64,000 bases of DNA. Source: Ophioderma brevispina. Taxonomy: Eukaryota > Echinodermata > Ophiuroidea > Amphilepidida > Ophiodermatidae. Location: NCBI GenBank assembly GCA_023653785.1, contig JAMKCH010005450.1:62001-126000 (forward strand), in the 5' to 3' direction. Below, piece by piece: positions 47,124-59,367 of this stretch (positions are counted from its first letter, which is position 1; each line of letters starts with the position of its first letter). Made by a program: the position numbers and the translations under genes. The notes beneath the pieces were generated by a model. The model saw only the letters and a program-made list of their open reading frames with translations. It was not told the DNA's origin and ran no database searches.

Positions 47124-47906
47124 AGGTCCATGGACATGCTTTAAACATACTTATAATACCACCAAAAATGGTTTCATTCATAGTATGTATTGGTATCAAT
47201 GTAAGATCTGCATGAAGCAGTAATTGAGAAACCGTATATTTGATAAAAATTGGGCATAATATCATGTGTTTTGGACAAGCTTTCAAAGGATATTAAAAAA
47301 CAAAAGTGATTATCGCGCTGGCAGCGATGACCCGGAAGTGACCCCGAGTAACAAATACGCGATACGCGTCATGATCGTCATCGTGGAACGGACGTGCGCG
47401 TGGCCCAGTTTTCTTGCATACGTACACAGTTGACTTCTCGCGGTATATGTGTAGTATGTGTTGTATCATATGGCATAATTTTTCTTCATTTGGTGCCTTA
47501 AAAATTACGATAATAATGCGCTGTATTAGATTGTCGACGCCTGCACCAGCGGCGACCGTACCGACAAGGAGAATCAGAACAGAATAGCTTTATTCAAGTT
47601 CCCAGACAAAGAAACCGACAAGGAGAGATATCTGGAGTGTGCGGTGCGGTTAGCTCACGTGTGAGTTTTGTTTACAACTTGTCACTCTGACGTCATTAAC
47701 GGGGTCAAATCCAACTCCAGCATATTGATACGCGTTCGCGAAAACAGGAGAAGGCCCTGTCAGTTTTAGGTATATTTATCCTTAAAATTTAACACTTTCC
47801 CGATGTTCACTTTCAAAAAATCGGTGTTGCGATATGATCAGGATACTGTTGAGGTACGAAAATGTAAGTAATTAAGAAATGTCTACTCAGCCGTGTCCAT
47901 GGACCT
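47124..47906 (+). mobile_element. Kolobok-like TTAA element with THAP-like exon, copy 2
   Basis: Ends AGGTCCATGGACA / TGTCCATGGACCT between TTAA at 47120-47123 and 47907-47910. It is homologous, inverted, to 22735-23531 over its full length. It carries an exon-like segment with a good donor but no transposase, so it is probably an internally deleted derivative of a larger element. The superfamily is inferred from TTAA plus THAP. Confidence 0.85.
47516..47660 (+). pseudogene. THAP-domain first-exon remnant
   Basis: THAP domains are C2CH zinc DNA-binding modules that start near the N terminus with C-x2-4-C, followed by a [F/H]xFP motif. Here ATG at 47516 begins M-R-C-I. After an apparent 4-base insertion (by comparison with copy 1), the frame reads on through TDKENQNRIALFKFPDKE and KERYLECAVRLAH to a GTGAGT donor at 47661. 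The FKFP motif, ERYLECAVR helix and exon end match the first half of a THAP domain. The remaining C..H half would be in a second exon, not found here. It is broken as it stands. Confidence 0.6.
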
Positions 47907-47910
47907 TTAA

Positions 47911-49427
47911 CTGGGGTGATATTTCTCATTTGACAACTGAATATACATCATAAGGAAAAAGTAAGCGCTTATATAAATACCTACGTAACGTAATTTAGGT
48001 AAACTGTATCCATTTTAACTCTCCAAACATTTGACACAAAAACACAAATCTGAAATGCATCAGTAGCCATCTCATCTATTTTTAGCGAAACCATCCTAGC
48101 ATGACGTGTTGAATTTAGCCCATCGCACCTGCCAATCAATGAGCGCTACAAGTCGCACTACATTTCGTGTTATATGGTTACGTAAAACTAGACTAAGACA
48201 CACCAATGGTGTTGGTGTCCCACATTATTGACTCCGTGACACAAAACAAGGTGTTGCCTTTCAACGGACGTCTTATACGTCGATGGAAAAACAGCGAGAT
48301 AAAGTTTGCGGTAAGAAGCAGGTTGCATATGATATAGTTCGAGTTTTACAGTAAATGCTACATTGAATGATTCAAAACAACCCATCAACTCCCTCTGTTT
48401 AAAAAAAAAACACGATCTATTCTGAAATCACTAGTGTAAACTCTGCCTACACATTTCATTTGTGGCTTCTAAATGACGGGTAGCTAAAAGCATCCATGAG
48501 GAGTCGATGACCTTTACATGCGACTGTTTCATTATTACCTCTGCTATGTACAAACAGTACAGTGGAAGCTTTGGCCTATCACGATCGTATGTGACATCTT
48601 AGGGATCAAAATCATCGGATTGTACAATCTAACACGCGAGTTCCAAGTTTGGCACCAATGCAAACTGAATTTAGTGCAGGTTATATAGAACTTGCAAAAG
48701 TTATACATTAGTCTTTGAATATGGCGGTCTGATTTGATATTTTGACCAAAATAACATATGACTTTGAATCAATCGTTAAGGTTCGATTTTATTGGAAAAG
48801 GCACAAATCATGATACAAACTTAAAGACTCGAGTCAGAATGGGCGTGCCCGTGATACAATTGTCTCGGTGAAATCTTAAAAGGCTCACTCTAAATTTGAC
48901 ATTTTAGCATTTTTCGACAAGAAAGTGTCACTTCAAGGCTGCCATCCGCATCTGCCAACTCCGACGGTGAAGGTCTTTTTTTCGCTTCTCCACTGTACAT
49001 TACGCGGTGTTGTGATATCTTATTGACCTGATCCTGCCAGAATAAATCAATGCTGTGACCTTTTTAACGCCGTGACTGCTACAAATCAATTTTGGTCTTT
49101 ACAATAAGATAACTTATCATTACAGATTGTATCGAATAGAACGTCCGTAGCTGATTGTTTTTGGCAATAGTAGCGTTTGGTTTAAAAGAATCAAGTTTGC
49201 CGATAGGTGACCAAATACAGATCAAAGGCGGAAGATTGACGGGGGTTGTATGAATTGTTTTCGTCTTTCGTTTCGATTCAATCGGAAGGAAGGTGATAGC
49301 ACATATAACCCTTGGAATACATAATCTGCTGAAAATTGGTGAATTTAGCTTGACATGCCCAAAGTTGCCAGTTTGCCATAGGACTAAGTGTTATAAGTGA
49401 GCTAGTGGTGTTTAACGCATTGGATGT
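47911..49427. other. No gene recognised
   Basis: AT-rich, apparently unique DNA with no TIR or tandem structure that I could pair. Confidence 0.4.
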
Positions 49428-49601
49428 CCGGTGTGAAAGTAATCATAGTTCGGGCAGGTATCATAGTCCGGGCTCCATAGACGACAACGGAATAAAGCGT
49501 GAAACTAATGTTGCGTGAAGAGTCAACTGATCGATTGCCCTATTGTTCACCATTGTTCCCGGAACTGTGAGCCCGGAGGACTATATCTCCGCCCACACCG
49601 G
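49428..49601 (+). mobile_element. G-family miniature element, copy 1
   Basis: Starts CCGGTGTGAAAGTAATCATA and ends ATATCTCCGCCCACACCGG. The body GGGCTCCATAGACGACAACG, GGAATAAAGCGTGAAACTAA is shared with the copy at 49669 and, inverted, 31257-31423. Confidence 0.8.
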
Positions 49602-49668
49602 CAATCGCTGGGAAGTTATCCGTGTCCATTCTGGCAAACTGATAGCGTAGTTATATGTATTACAATTA

Positions 49669-49857
49669 GGGTGTGAAAGGAGATATGGTCCGGCAGGAAC
49701 CACAGTCCGGGCTCCATAGACGACAACGGAATAAAGCGTGAAACTAATGTTGCGTGGAGAGTCAATTGAATCGAATTTACCCTATTTGTTCACCATTTTC
49801 TCCGGATGTGAGCCCGGAGGACTATGATACCTGCGGACAATTGATTACTTTCACACG
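49669..49857 (+). mobile_element. G-family miniature element, copy 2
   Basis: Starts GGGTGTGAAAGGAGATATGG and ends with CTATGATACCTGCGGACAAT, then TTGATTACTTTCACAC. Its left end matches the right end of copy 1 (GGAGATAT) and its right end matches the left end of copy 1 (ATCATAG, GTAATC). The ends therefore look exchanged. Confidence 0.8.
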
Positions 49858-50568
49858 GGGAAGCAGGCGATCAACTGCATGGTGGATGACTTTTGAGGCG
49901 TCCCTACTCAAATAAAATTTGCTCCTGATAAGTGATATTCTACATCTTGACGATCAGGGGCTATTCTATAAGCCAGCTTCGGGGCTAAGTTGGCTATGTG
50001 AATAATAGAAAGTGTTCATACTTTGAATGTTAGGTTCACAAATAGTAAAATGGTTCTCATGGAAATTGTATGGCGCATGCTCTATGTCCACATTCAAGAT
50101 CAATTGTGCTCATGACTTGTTCATTACGAAAGGCGTTCACAAAAATAGTGTAGAAAAAATTGGATGGCCTGACCTCAAAATAATTGCAAAAGAAATAATT
50201 TTAGTCTTATTATACTAAGTCAATATCGCATAATACCTTAATTATTAAACGTTTATAAGAATCAAGACAAGGGAACATGTATTTTATTGGGAGCAATTTT
50301 TATACGAGTGTTAAAATAACATTAGGCTTAAATTGTGTTGAAAAGTATGTGCACACTTCTATCATATCCCAACGATTAAAAAAATGGTTTTCCCTAAATG
50401 CGGTTTATAGTTAATTCTTATTCAGTGGGCGTGGTTTGTCATGTTAAAAAGAAATTTGATTTGGTAATTTAGATCAAAGCCTCCGCCCATCCATTACCGC
50501 GCAATAGATGTGGTGTAGTCGAATGTTTGACACATTGCTGCTGAAGTTCCTTGTTCCAAACTTGTTAA

Positions 50569-50913
50569 AGGTGGATTTCGTGATTCCAGCACCTTCCGTT
50601 TTATTCATGGTTTACTAGATATCCTTGCGAAAACTTTCGCAAGAACTTTTAGTTGATTCCGATCTCGCTGTTTTGTGTTATGCGCAATTGCTTAAGCGTT
50701 TCCCACGGTCCCATAAGCCACTGTGCTGTAATTTCTGTCCGTTTACGGACAGAAAATACAAAATCGCGGATTTCTTACAGATTCGAACGAATTTGCACAT
50801 AAAATTTGGCACACGTGGATTTACTAAGGCTAACGGTTCAGATGATATAAAAATCTCAACTTTTTTTTAGGTAAGTCGGGGGGGGACGAGGTTGTGGATC
50901 ACGAAATGAACCT
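50569..50913. mobile_element. M2 TTAA miniature element
   Basis: TTAA (50565-50568), then AGGTGGATTTCGTGATTCC. GGATCACGAAATGAACCT, then TTAA (50914-50917). It is 345 bp. An 81-codon plus frame fills most of it but has no known motif. Confidence 0.85.
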
Positions 50914-51199
50914 TTAACTAGTTAGTCAACAGAGATCCTTCGTTCTCTCATCTGCCTGAATCTGGAATATTCTTCCAGAATACATCCCGCATCTGGAAAA
51001 AGCGGGCCTGTTTCCAAAAGGAAGTAAATCGTTTTCTCCGCGCTAACCGATCTGCACTACCCTATTGGACTGTTGTCGGTATTTAAAGCAATAATAGCAT
51101 ATCGTTTGAAGAGCACCCCAGTTGTCCTAACATTTTGTAATTGGTTACTAAGCTGTATCTGTAATGGTTTACGCTGACCGCTGTACCCATGGATTTTTT

Positions 51200-51857
51200 C
51201 TTCAGATTTTTGTTGTAATTGTCTGACTTTTAAATGCGCTTCTTTTCATACCAAATAACCATGCCGTCAATGAGTTAATTAGTGGGTCCCCATAAACCCC
51301 TCACCCCTTAGACACTAATGGAAGTTGTCTGAGAATATTTTTAAAAATCAAAGAACCATAGCCATTTTTTTCCTGATATATGTGCCCACATACATGTATG
51401 TAAACAATTATTAGTAACAATAAAAATAATTAACCCTTTATGTGCTGAAAACAAGCAATTTCGTCGTGGACGTTGCTGAACCGTTACTGTACAAACTCTA
51501 TGGGAAAATGACGTGTATTTTGCAACACCCGTAAACAAAACAGGATTGTCTAAAACTGCAAGTGTTAAATATTTGGTTCTTCTAGTAGATATCAACATAA
51601 AAGAAGTTTTCAAAAAGTTTGATGTAAGCGCAAGACTCATTTGAATTTTCCGTCTTTTTGCCCGATTTCCGCGTGTTTTGAAAACATTGTTTTGCCCAAA
51701 TAATAATTTTCCTTTTTTTTTTGCTTAATTGGGGTGTCTTGTGACGCTTTTACATGTGATATAAATTTCGTCCAAAAATTCCTTCGGAAAAGTGGTTTCC
51801 TGGGGGGGGGCACTAATGGGCACTAACTGGAGTGAAAACCCCTTGGTCACTTAATTG
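51200..51857 (-). mobile_element. P-family element, inverted, left part lost
   Basis: Reverse complement of 35163-35860. The terminus GGTCACTTAATTG with TTAA (51858-51861), GAGTGAAAACCCCTTGG, GGAAAAGTGGTTTCC and CTGAACCGTTACTGTACA follow in order. The other terminus is missing. Confidence 0.8.
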
Positions 51858-51861
51858 TTAA

Positions 51862-52082
51862 GCTCGAATTTTGTAATTAGAATAATTAATATCGGAGATC
51901 CCGAAGATAATTCAACGGCTGCTGGAAACGGCCTTCCAAAATGAAATAGCCGGGAAATAGCGCAATGTACACATCTATATACAGTAGTTCATTGGTTCCG
52001 AATTTACAATCTGGGATCTTGATTCAATTTACAAAATAGCTTCTTTTATGACAAATACGCACTTTTGAGTATTACCATTCGC
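51862..52082. other. Spacer
   Basis: No recognised feature. Confidence 0.4.
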
Positions 52083-52188
52083 ATGTATAGTTTAATAAAC
52101 AACTACTAACGCAATTGTGCAAAAATATCAAATTTTGAAAACTGGGGACGGTCTTCAAAAATGTGCTGTTATTGCTTTAATACCCTAA
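52083..52188 (+). repeat. Short R-repeat fragment
   Basis: Matches the R segment CTGTGCAAAA, AAATTTTGAAAA, GGGCGCTCTTCAAAAATGTG, GTTATTGCTTTAA of 28255-28322. It is about 100 bp long. Confidence 0.65.
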
Positions 52189-52949
52189 TAAGATTTGACA
52201 TAAAAACCCTATCAAGAGGCCATTCTGGGGGTTAATTCTTTCGTGATCAGCGACATATGATTTGCTGTTTCTTATTTCAAAATAAAAGTGTATACATAGT
52301 ATAGGAATCTATTTAGAACTGAGTAACATCAGAAAAAAATAGGTTCCATGTGGTTAGGCTAAAGTTAGAGCAAATAAAATAAATCAACAAATAAATCAAC
52401 GTAAAAGACCAAACAAAATGCCGTTATTTTTGCTTTGGAATATAATAAAATCAGCTCGAAGAATGATCTTCCCTTTAAAGGTAGGTGATTGTAATCTTTT
52501 TATATATGATGTTTTATGTGAACACATTAAAACATCTGATTAAAAAGTTTGAGTTTTATCAGCCAAGCCTTTTGGAAAGTAGAAGCATAAATGTGTACTA
52601 AATGTTTTCCTATATCAAAATCAAAATCATTAATGGGGTAATGTAGAATGATGAGGTTGTTGATCGGGTCCCCGCCTTTAATCACCATCCAATCTGGTTA
52701 TGAAGGACTAAAATGCTTTGATGACCTTGAAAGGAGATAGGTGTACTAGAATTTTCCCCGTTTCTAATCAAGAACGGCTATAAAGAGTTGAATGTGCTTC
52801 AAAACCTTAAAATTGAAGATTAAAATGTAAGGACATGAAAATATACTATGCAAACCAAAAACCAAAGTTTAAACTGAATACAATGCCTTCAAAATGTAAA
52901 CTGGATTTCGTGATAGATTTTAGTTTGTTATTTACCCAAATATAACACA
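52189..52949. other. No gene recognised
   Basis: AT-rich spacer before the 53-kb palindrome. Confidence 0.4.
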
Positions 52950-53810
52950 TATAGTAGGGTTATAAATCAGAATCCCATTCTAGAAGTCTGGGGAAGAAGG
53001 TTTGAAGATGTTTTTCTATAGTTTGAAGGGTGCTGAATCAGAATTTTTGGGTCCAACCTCTGGGAAATGTGGGGAACTTTGTAAAATAAGGGGGTAAAAT
53101 TAGTACAGGGGTAAATTTGAAATCAAGTCAAATTGTGTTTAAATGTACACTAATGTATTTGTCTCATTATAAGGATTAAAAAAGGTATAGTTTGTCTAGG
53201 GTCCGACCTTTAGGTAAACAGGTACAGCCCTATTAAGGTTCAAGGTCATCCTGGGGTAAACGTTACCCAGTGCTCCGATTTCGTTGAAACTGATGTCAAA
53301 TTGTTCGTCTTGCCTTATAATGTTTGGTATTTTGTTTCGTAATTCATGGGCAAAATGTAACAAGGGTCTACAGGGGTCTATAGGGCGTCACCAAAACCTG
53401 ACCTCAAATAGTATACAGAGCTGTCACCCAAGAATTGAAATTAATGTTCTGCTTCAGTATGACCATGGCAATAATTTGACACCAGTTTCAACAAATCTGA
53501 GCACTAGATTTTTTTGCCCCAGGATGACCTTGAACCTTATCAGGGTAACCGAGTAACTAAAGGTTGGAACCTATACAAACTATACCTTTTTTTAATCAAT
53601 ACAATGATACAAATACAATGGTGTACATTTAAACACAATTTGACCTGATTTCAAATTTACCCCTGTACTAATTTTACAAAGTTCCCCACATTTCCCCGAG
53701 GTTGGACCCAAAAATTCTGATTCAGCACCCTTCAAACTATATAAAAACATCTTCAAACCTTCTTCCCCAAACTTGTAGAATGGGATTCTCGTTTATAACC
53801 CTACTAATAT
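52950..53810. mobile_element. 0.86-kb palindromic fold-back element
   Basis: Arms run from TAGTAGGGTTATAAA at 52954 to TTTATAACCCTACTA near 53806 and are inverted along almost the entire length: GAATCCCATTCTA / TAGAATGGGATTC, GGTTTGAAGATG / CATCTTCAAACC, AAGGTTCAAGGTCATCCTGG / CCAGGATGACCTTGAACCTT. The centre is near 53380. A 90-codon open frame across the centre is a by-product of the repeat. It is distantly similar to the fold-back at 9650. Confidence 0.85.
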
Positions 53811-53914
53811 GCAATATCAGGCAGCGGACTAGGCAGCATCCTGAATAATATGTTTTACTGCTTACCCTGAAACCCTGTCGAATCCCTTAAATGGTTCCTC
53901 CCTAGTGATACAAA

Positions 53915-54225
53915 GGGCCTTGCTTACGGAGCAGCCTGTCAGATATCTCCTCGTCGAAATCTGATGAATGCCCGGTTTCAAGTTGCATTTTATTCACCCT
54001 TCGTCCATAAGGGGCCAACAATGTTTGCACAATAAATATGGAACACTTAACTTGTAATGCCCAAGGTATTATGATAGATGCTTGGCCACCGTGAGATTGT
54101 GCCTTTTCAACGATATTCGATTTCAAGTTTGTTATAGTGTGTCAAAAACATATCCACTATAAACATCGATATGTGAATATTATGAAATCTAATGCAGCGC
54201 GCGAACACAAAAGATTGAATGACAT
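53915..54225 (+). repeat. Dispersed C-segment fragment
   Basis: Collinear with about 2545-2860: AATCTGATGAATG, GGTTTCAAGTTGC, ACAATGTTTGCACAAT, ATATGGAACACTTAACTT, TATTCGATTTCAAGTTTGTT, TCCACTATAAACAT, GATATGTGAATATT. Confidence 0.75.
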
Positions 54226-54869
54226 TCTTTGAGAATGCCAGGAAATGGATGTTGGAACTGAAGGCCTTAGTATTGTGGATTTGATAAATGGTATGAGCGC
54301 AAACCTGGTGCATGTGCGGTGAGAAGTATTTAAAGTGTAATTACAAATATGCTGTCATGATGTATTTATAGACAGCTGTATAGTTTTCTTAGTAGTAATT
54401 ATGTCGCAGAAATGTCATAATTGACGGTGATTTTGTCAAGCTTTCAGCGTCATTTGTTGAAAAAAGAAAGGGTATTTTCTATGAAGTGTTTCTTCATTTC
54501 ATGGAGCGCATATGCGTTTTCTTAAACATAGATGGCTGTATGAAAGGGTGATTTTGCCTTTAATTTACTGTAGAAATATATAAGATATATAACAATCTTA
54601 ATAAACACGATACACTTGGCATTAATAGTCAAGCAGATAGTGGTAACAATTGTGAATTTTAGTATAAAAGCATCAAATTTGGTAAAGAGGTAGGGAATTA
54701 CATTTGGAAAACATTTGGATATAGAACCACCTGCTCCCCTAGAGGTCAAAAAAGGTCAAATGATGTCAAAATTCTTAAAAGGTACAGAATAGATCTAAAA
54801 TCGCCACATTATGCATGAAAGAGACCAAATTAAACCTAAATATCATGCTTTAATAAATGAAAACGAGGT
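54226..54869. other. No gene recognised
   Basis: AT-rich spacer. Confidence 0.4.
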
Positions 54870-54965
54870 TTTATGAATAAAAATGTGTTTAATGAATAAA
54901 GGGATGTTTAACGAATAAAAAGAGTGTTTAACGGAGAAAAAATGGTGTTTAAAGTAATAACCGCA
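54870..54965 (+). repeat. Short tandem repeat, ~23-bp unit, four copies
   Basis: Copies of TGTTTAACGAATAAAAAGAG type, each with small changes (TGTTTAATGAATAAAGGG, TGTTTAACGGAGAAAAAA). Confidence 0.8.
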
Positions 54966-56541
54966 AATGATACAACTTGAAAATTAATATGCCATTCAAA
55001 GATATTCTAAGAAAGGTGGTGGTCCTCAGAGAAATTACATTACAAAGGAAAGTAAAGAAAAAAATGGAGGGAATGTTGACAGTTCTCCAAGAACGTGTGC
55101 TATGCAGTTATACTATCTGGAGTACTACATGTATAAGGGGCTATATTTATTGTATATAATAAAAAAAAAAAAAAAAAAATCCAATAACATGTTGCTGTAA
55201 TGTACACACCGCTCATCTAATTTGAGTAAATATTGTACCAATCAAACACCCCTATGGATAAAGAAAATGATTTTATATTAAAACCACTCAGGAGTTTTAT
55301 TATTAGGCAGATGATCATGATTTTAAACACCAGACAACACACTGAGTGATTCATCGGCATCCACCTGAGTCCAGGCGGTAAGCTTTGTGGGCTCCAGTTG
55401 ATAAATATGAGTATGAGTATTGTGATATTCGTTTTAATAACCATACTGTGTGAATATAAACGTTACAGTAGGTCCACAATTTGGCTAAAATCAGCAGTGG
55501 CTTGTCAGTTAGCCATATCTAAGGCTCACCATATCATGTTATGCTTTGCATTTTGGTGCCTAAAAGATATCTGTATCTCCAAGAATCCCTAGGACTATCA
55601 TTTGAGAGCAAATTGCAAGAAATAGAAATTAGAAGAAAATTTCATTATTTTGTTTGAAAAATTTGTCCAACGCTGATTAATAGATAAACGACACCTTGTT
55701 TTTTGAAATATTTATATAGATCTCAAAGATTGAAAACAATACAATGTAAATACTAAATTTCATATTACACATGTCCACAATTTGGGAATTTTCATAGGTT
55801 AGATTGTTTGTAAGGAACTAGAACCCCCACCGAGTGGTTTACCTTCCAACAATCTTTATCTCTTGAAATAACATTTTTTGTAATTAAAATCGGTAATCCT
55901 AGACCTCATTTAGCCGGTTCATTATATTACTAAAAGGATATGGAGCTCCTATTCACTCTGTGTTAAGTTCAAGTTCAAGTTCAATTTATTCAGCAAATAT
56001 ACAAGAAAAAATACAAATGAAACATATATAATAAAACATGTGCTAGAACTACGATAGACAACCCCGGAGGGCTTATTTGCGTCGGTAGCCCTTGTTAACT
56101 AAATTATAATAATATGTACAAGAAAGTTGATCAATCATGATAGGCATATTGCATCGATAAGGCAAAAAATTGCCACTACATCCTCCGCACCCGCCACGTA
56201 TCACGAAATATAATTTATCAAAAGAAAAGTGCACGTAATATGGGGCTGGAACGAAGGGTATAATGCAACCATGCCCGTGTGAGATGATGTACAAGATACT
56301 TAGAGACCAAAGATTCGAGGGCGATGCACATAGAAATATTTACGCCTCGGCTAGTGTATTATAATTACATTTTATAACGCATGTTAGATTTGATAGAGTG
56401 GTTACTATATTCCTCATGCTGTTTTACCAATTATTTCTCCATGTAACACAGGAAAACCCAGAAAACAAATTGTAAAGTAGCTGTTACTATTCCAAAATGA
56501 CACATTTGTAAAATGTTGCCGAATTCGGAAACCTGTGCACC
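54966..56541. other. No gene; LINE-tail-like hexamer
   Basis: An A tract at 55161-55178. At 55967-55985 three AAGTTC units are followed by AATTTATTCAGCAAATATAC. Such a short 3' repeat next to a TTTATT segment is typical of some LINE 3' ends read from the opposite strand, but no LINE body is recognised. Confidence 0.4.
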
Positions 56542-57534
56542 TATACACGAATCCGACGGGGAAGCCTCGAAAGGACACCCTCTACGTCGCCGCCATTACT
56601 GGGGGGGGGGGGGCATCCCGGCCACCAAAAAAAACAATACACACACGCCGCATATTGCTTAACGAACGAAATAATAAGCCCATAATCATGATAATAAGAA
56701 TTACAACCTAACTTTTTTTGCAATTGTTAACAAATTTTCATCGTTTATTTCCATGGATTTATGGGAGGATGATGTCAGGGACTGGCCTTAAACTGGAATT
56801 CCAGGGCAAGTGTCTTACTGTTGTGTAAAAATTGAAGGTTATCTCGCCCACTTTGCGTGACTGAGAATGAACGCTTATGGTTAGAATACGTGTTAAAAAT
56901 TGGTAATAACAGCCGCGTGAGAAAAATAATTTTTCGTAAAATATCAAACATCTCAGACAAAATAAAGTAACAATAGAATGTTGGTATATTCCGTGTACGT
57001 GGAAACATGAATAGTTCCCAAAGACCGTGACATCTTCCGATGCGGGTTGTTGGTGTTTTAGAAAGGACACTTCCGTGCCATGTGATCGATTTCGGAGATC
57101 TGAACAAATTAGTCTCGTTTGTGCATGGAATGTGCTACGCCTGGACTATCAGTCACGGAAAATGCCCGGCGGGACAATGTGGTATTTAGACTGAAATGGA
57201 TACGATGATTGTTTCATTTGTGTCATTAGCGAGTGAATTCGCACGCAGTTCGTTCCATTTTTTGAACTTTTTATCGCTATTTGTGCAGCCAAGAAATTTA
57301 CATTTTTTTCCTGAGCCGATGATTTGTATATGATGATATACAAATGGATAACAGTGAGATAGTGTTGGTTTTTGCCGTCAGAACTGATCAAAATTATCGC
57401 TTCTTTGTGGTAACACGACAACGTAAACGCGGTGTATAACGAGAAATGCAAAAGATGCCCCCCAGTCATGGCGGATGGTGAGTGCGCCGCCCACGGCGTA
57501 GGGGCGATAATAGTCGCCGTCGGATTCGTGTATA
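56542..57534. mobile_element. TIR element, 0.99 kb
   Basis: TATACACGAATCCGACGG (56542-56559) recurs inverted as CCGTCGGATTCGTGTATA (57517-57534). Weaker pairing continues inward: CTACGTCGCCGCCATTACTG and a G run against CCCCCCAGTCATGGCGGATG. Two overlapping minus frames of 103-110 codons inside have no domain I recognise. Confidence 0.75.
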
Positions 57535-59367
57535 TTTGTCCTCAAATTACTCTTACAAAATTATTATAAAACTACAAAAAGGGATATTTATTTTCTCTGA
57601 TGTATTTCTGGTGCAGTTCTGGCACTAAATTATATTTGGTTTTCCTGAAAATTGTCAATTTTCTTTTTGTAAAACCAGGACCATGCCACACATAAAATGA
57701 AGTATTCGTGTATTCTTCCTTTCCCTCTTAGGTATATTCATCCCAAGTTCAATTTTCACCTCGCTCTTTGTTAATTTTTCTTGATCTGCGGACCTAAAAG
57801 TCAAATTTGTTGACCATTTTAAACAAATTGTTCATTTAAAGGACTTAAACTAGAGACAATTTTATTTTGTCATATTTCTCCAAAAATGCAAGCATTATTG
57901 CAATATTGTTAATTAAAACGTCATCTAAAGAAGGCAGTTGTTTTAGGACATTTATGTGATATTAGTTGGTAACGAAAAAAACCGCTCTTGATACAGAGTA
58001 GGAATGTGCGACTCTATATACTTGAAATATATTGACTTCGCTGATCCTAATCTTGCAGAGAGATACCTCATAAATAAATGAACATTAAAGTACACGGTCC
58101 CAAAAGTGTTTTCAACCACAGAAATGCTCTAATAAAACGTAGAAGACTAACCCACACATGAACCGCTATGGGTGGTAAATTTAGAGCCATTCAATTTACG
58201 AATCAAGAATGATGATAAGGTAATCAAGAATAAATTTGATTTGATTCCAGTGCCTTGAAGAATTATATCAACCAAACATTGATTTCTTCGCATATGCGAA
58301 GTGTCGTTGAACTTGTCTTGAATGACAGACGAGAAATCCATATAAACTAAAGATCTACACACATCAACTACTGTGCTGCGAATAGGAAAGAACGTCCTAG
58401 ATCGTTGCGCATTTTTTTGGGGGGATAGTTTTTTTGAGACAATCTAGTTACAATGGCTGCATATTTCTTACGGCCGTGAAATGTTAATAGTCATTAAGTT
58501 CGTACAACCATTACCTTTGATCTGCTGTAGAGGTCGGCATGGCGTCTTTGAAAAAAACAGGGAGACGATAGAAATCGATGTACTCGACTTGTCAATTAGA
58601 GCTCTTGATATGTCATATCTTCTAAATTGTTAATTAGGCCAACGTTCTGTGATTACGTTGATGATTGCGATGTGTCTGTCTCCTGTCAAAGTTTAAAAAG
58701 CTCCTCCTACGCGTCTTTTATTTGAAATCATTCTGACTAATTAAAAGTAACGCCTTGGCGACTTGGAATTTTTTATTACACATTTTATCGATGAGATGCG
58801 TATGACAGGACAGAGACAGAATATCAGTGATGGGTTTGTGTGTGTGTGTGTTTGTGTTTATTTAACCGTTTTAACCTTAAACCTTTTTGTAATTTGTCAG
58901 GGACAAGGGTGTCTCTTACAAAAATTCTTAGCAGTACGTTAGCACGCCAACGACGCATCTAAACGTTAAAAGGTCAATTTTAAGGGTTTGAACTTTGGTG
59001 AGTGGTGAGCGGCATGAGGACTCGTGGGTACGAGGAACGATATTTTTTGCGCGGTTTTCAGTACCAATTTTAACAATTTTTAACACAGGAGAGGACCAAT
59101 TATTCCCAAAGACTGCCGAATAAGACTTTTCAATGGTATGTGTTATTTCTACGTAGAATTTGTCGACGGCGGTGTCCTCATTTGCCAGAGTTTTGCGTTA
59201 AAAACCCTTACCCAAACTGACTGTAATTGTGGTCCACGGTTCTGAATTATAAACTTTCGTCTGCTTCGTACGCTGTGTGCCCTATGGGGATTCCATATGA
59301 TGTCATAGCAGCGCGTTATTTGTTCAACGGACAACTTTGTATATTGCATTTTCGTCAAATATAATAA
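57535..59367. other. No gene recognised
   Basis: AT-rich DNA with a short GT run near 58836-58850. No TIR or coding motif is seen. Confidence 0.4.
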
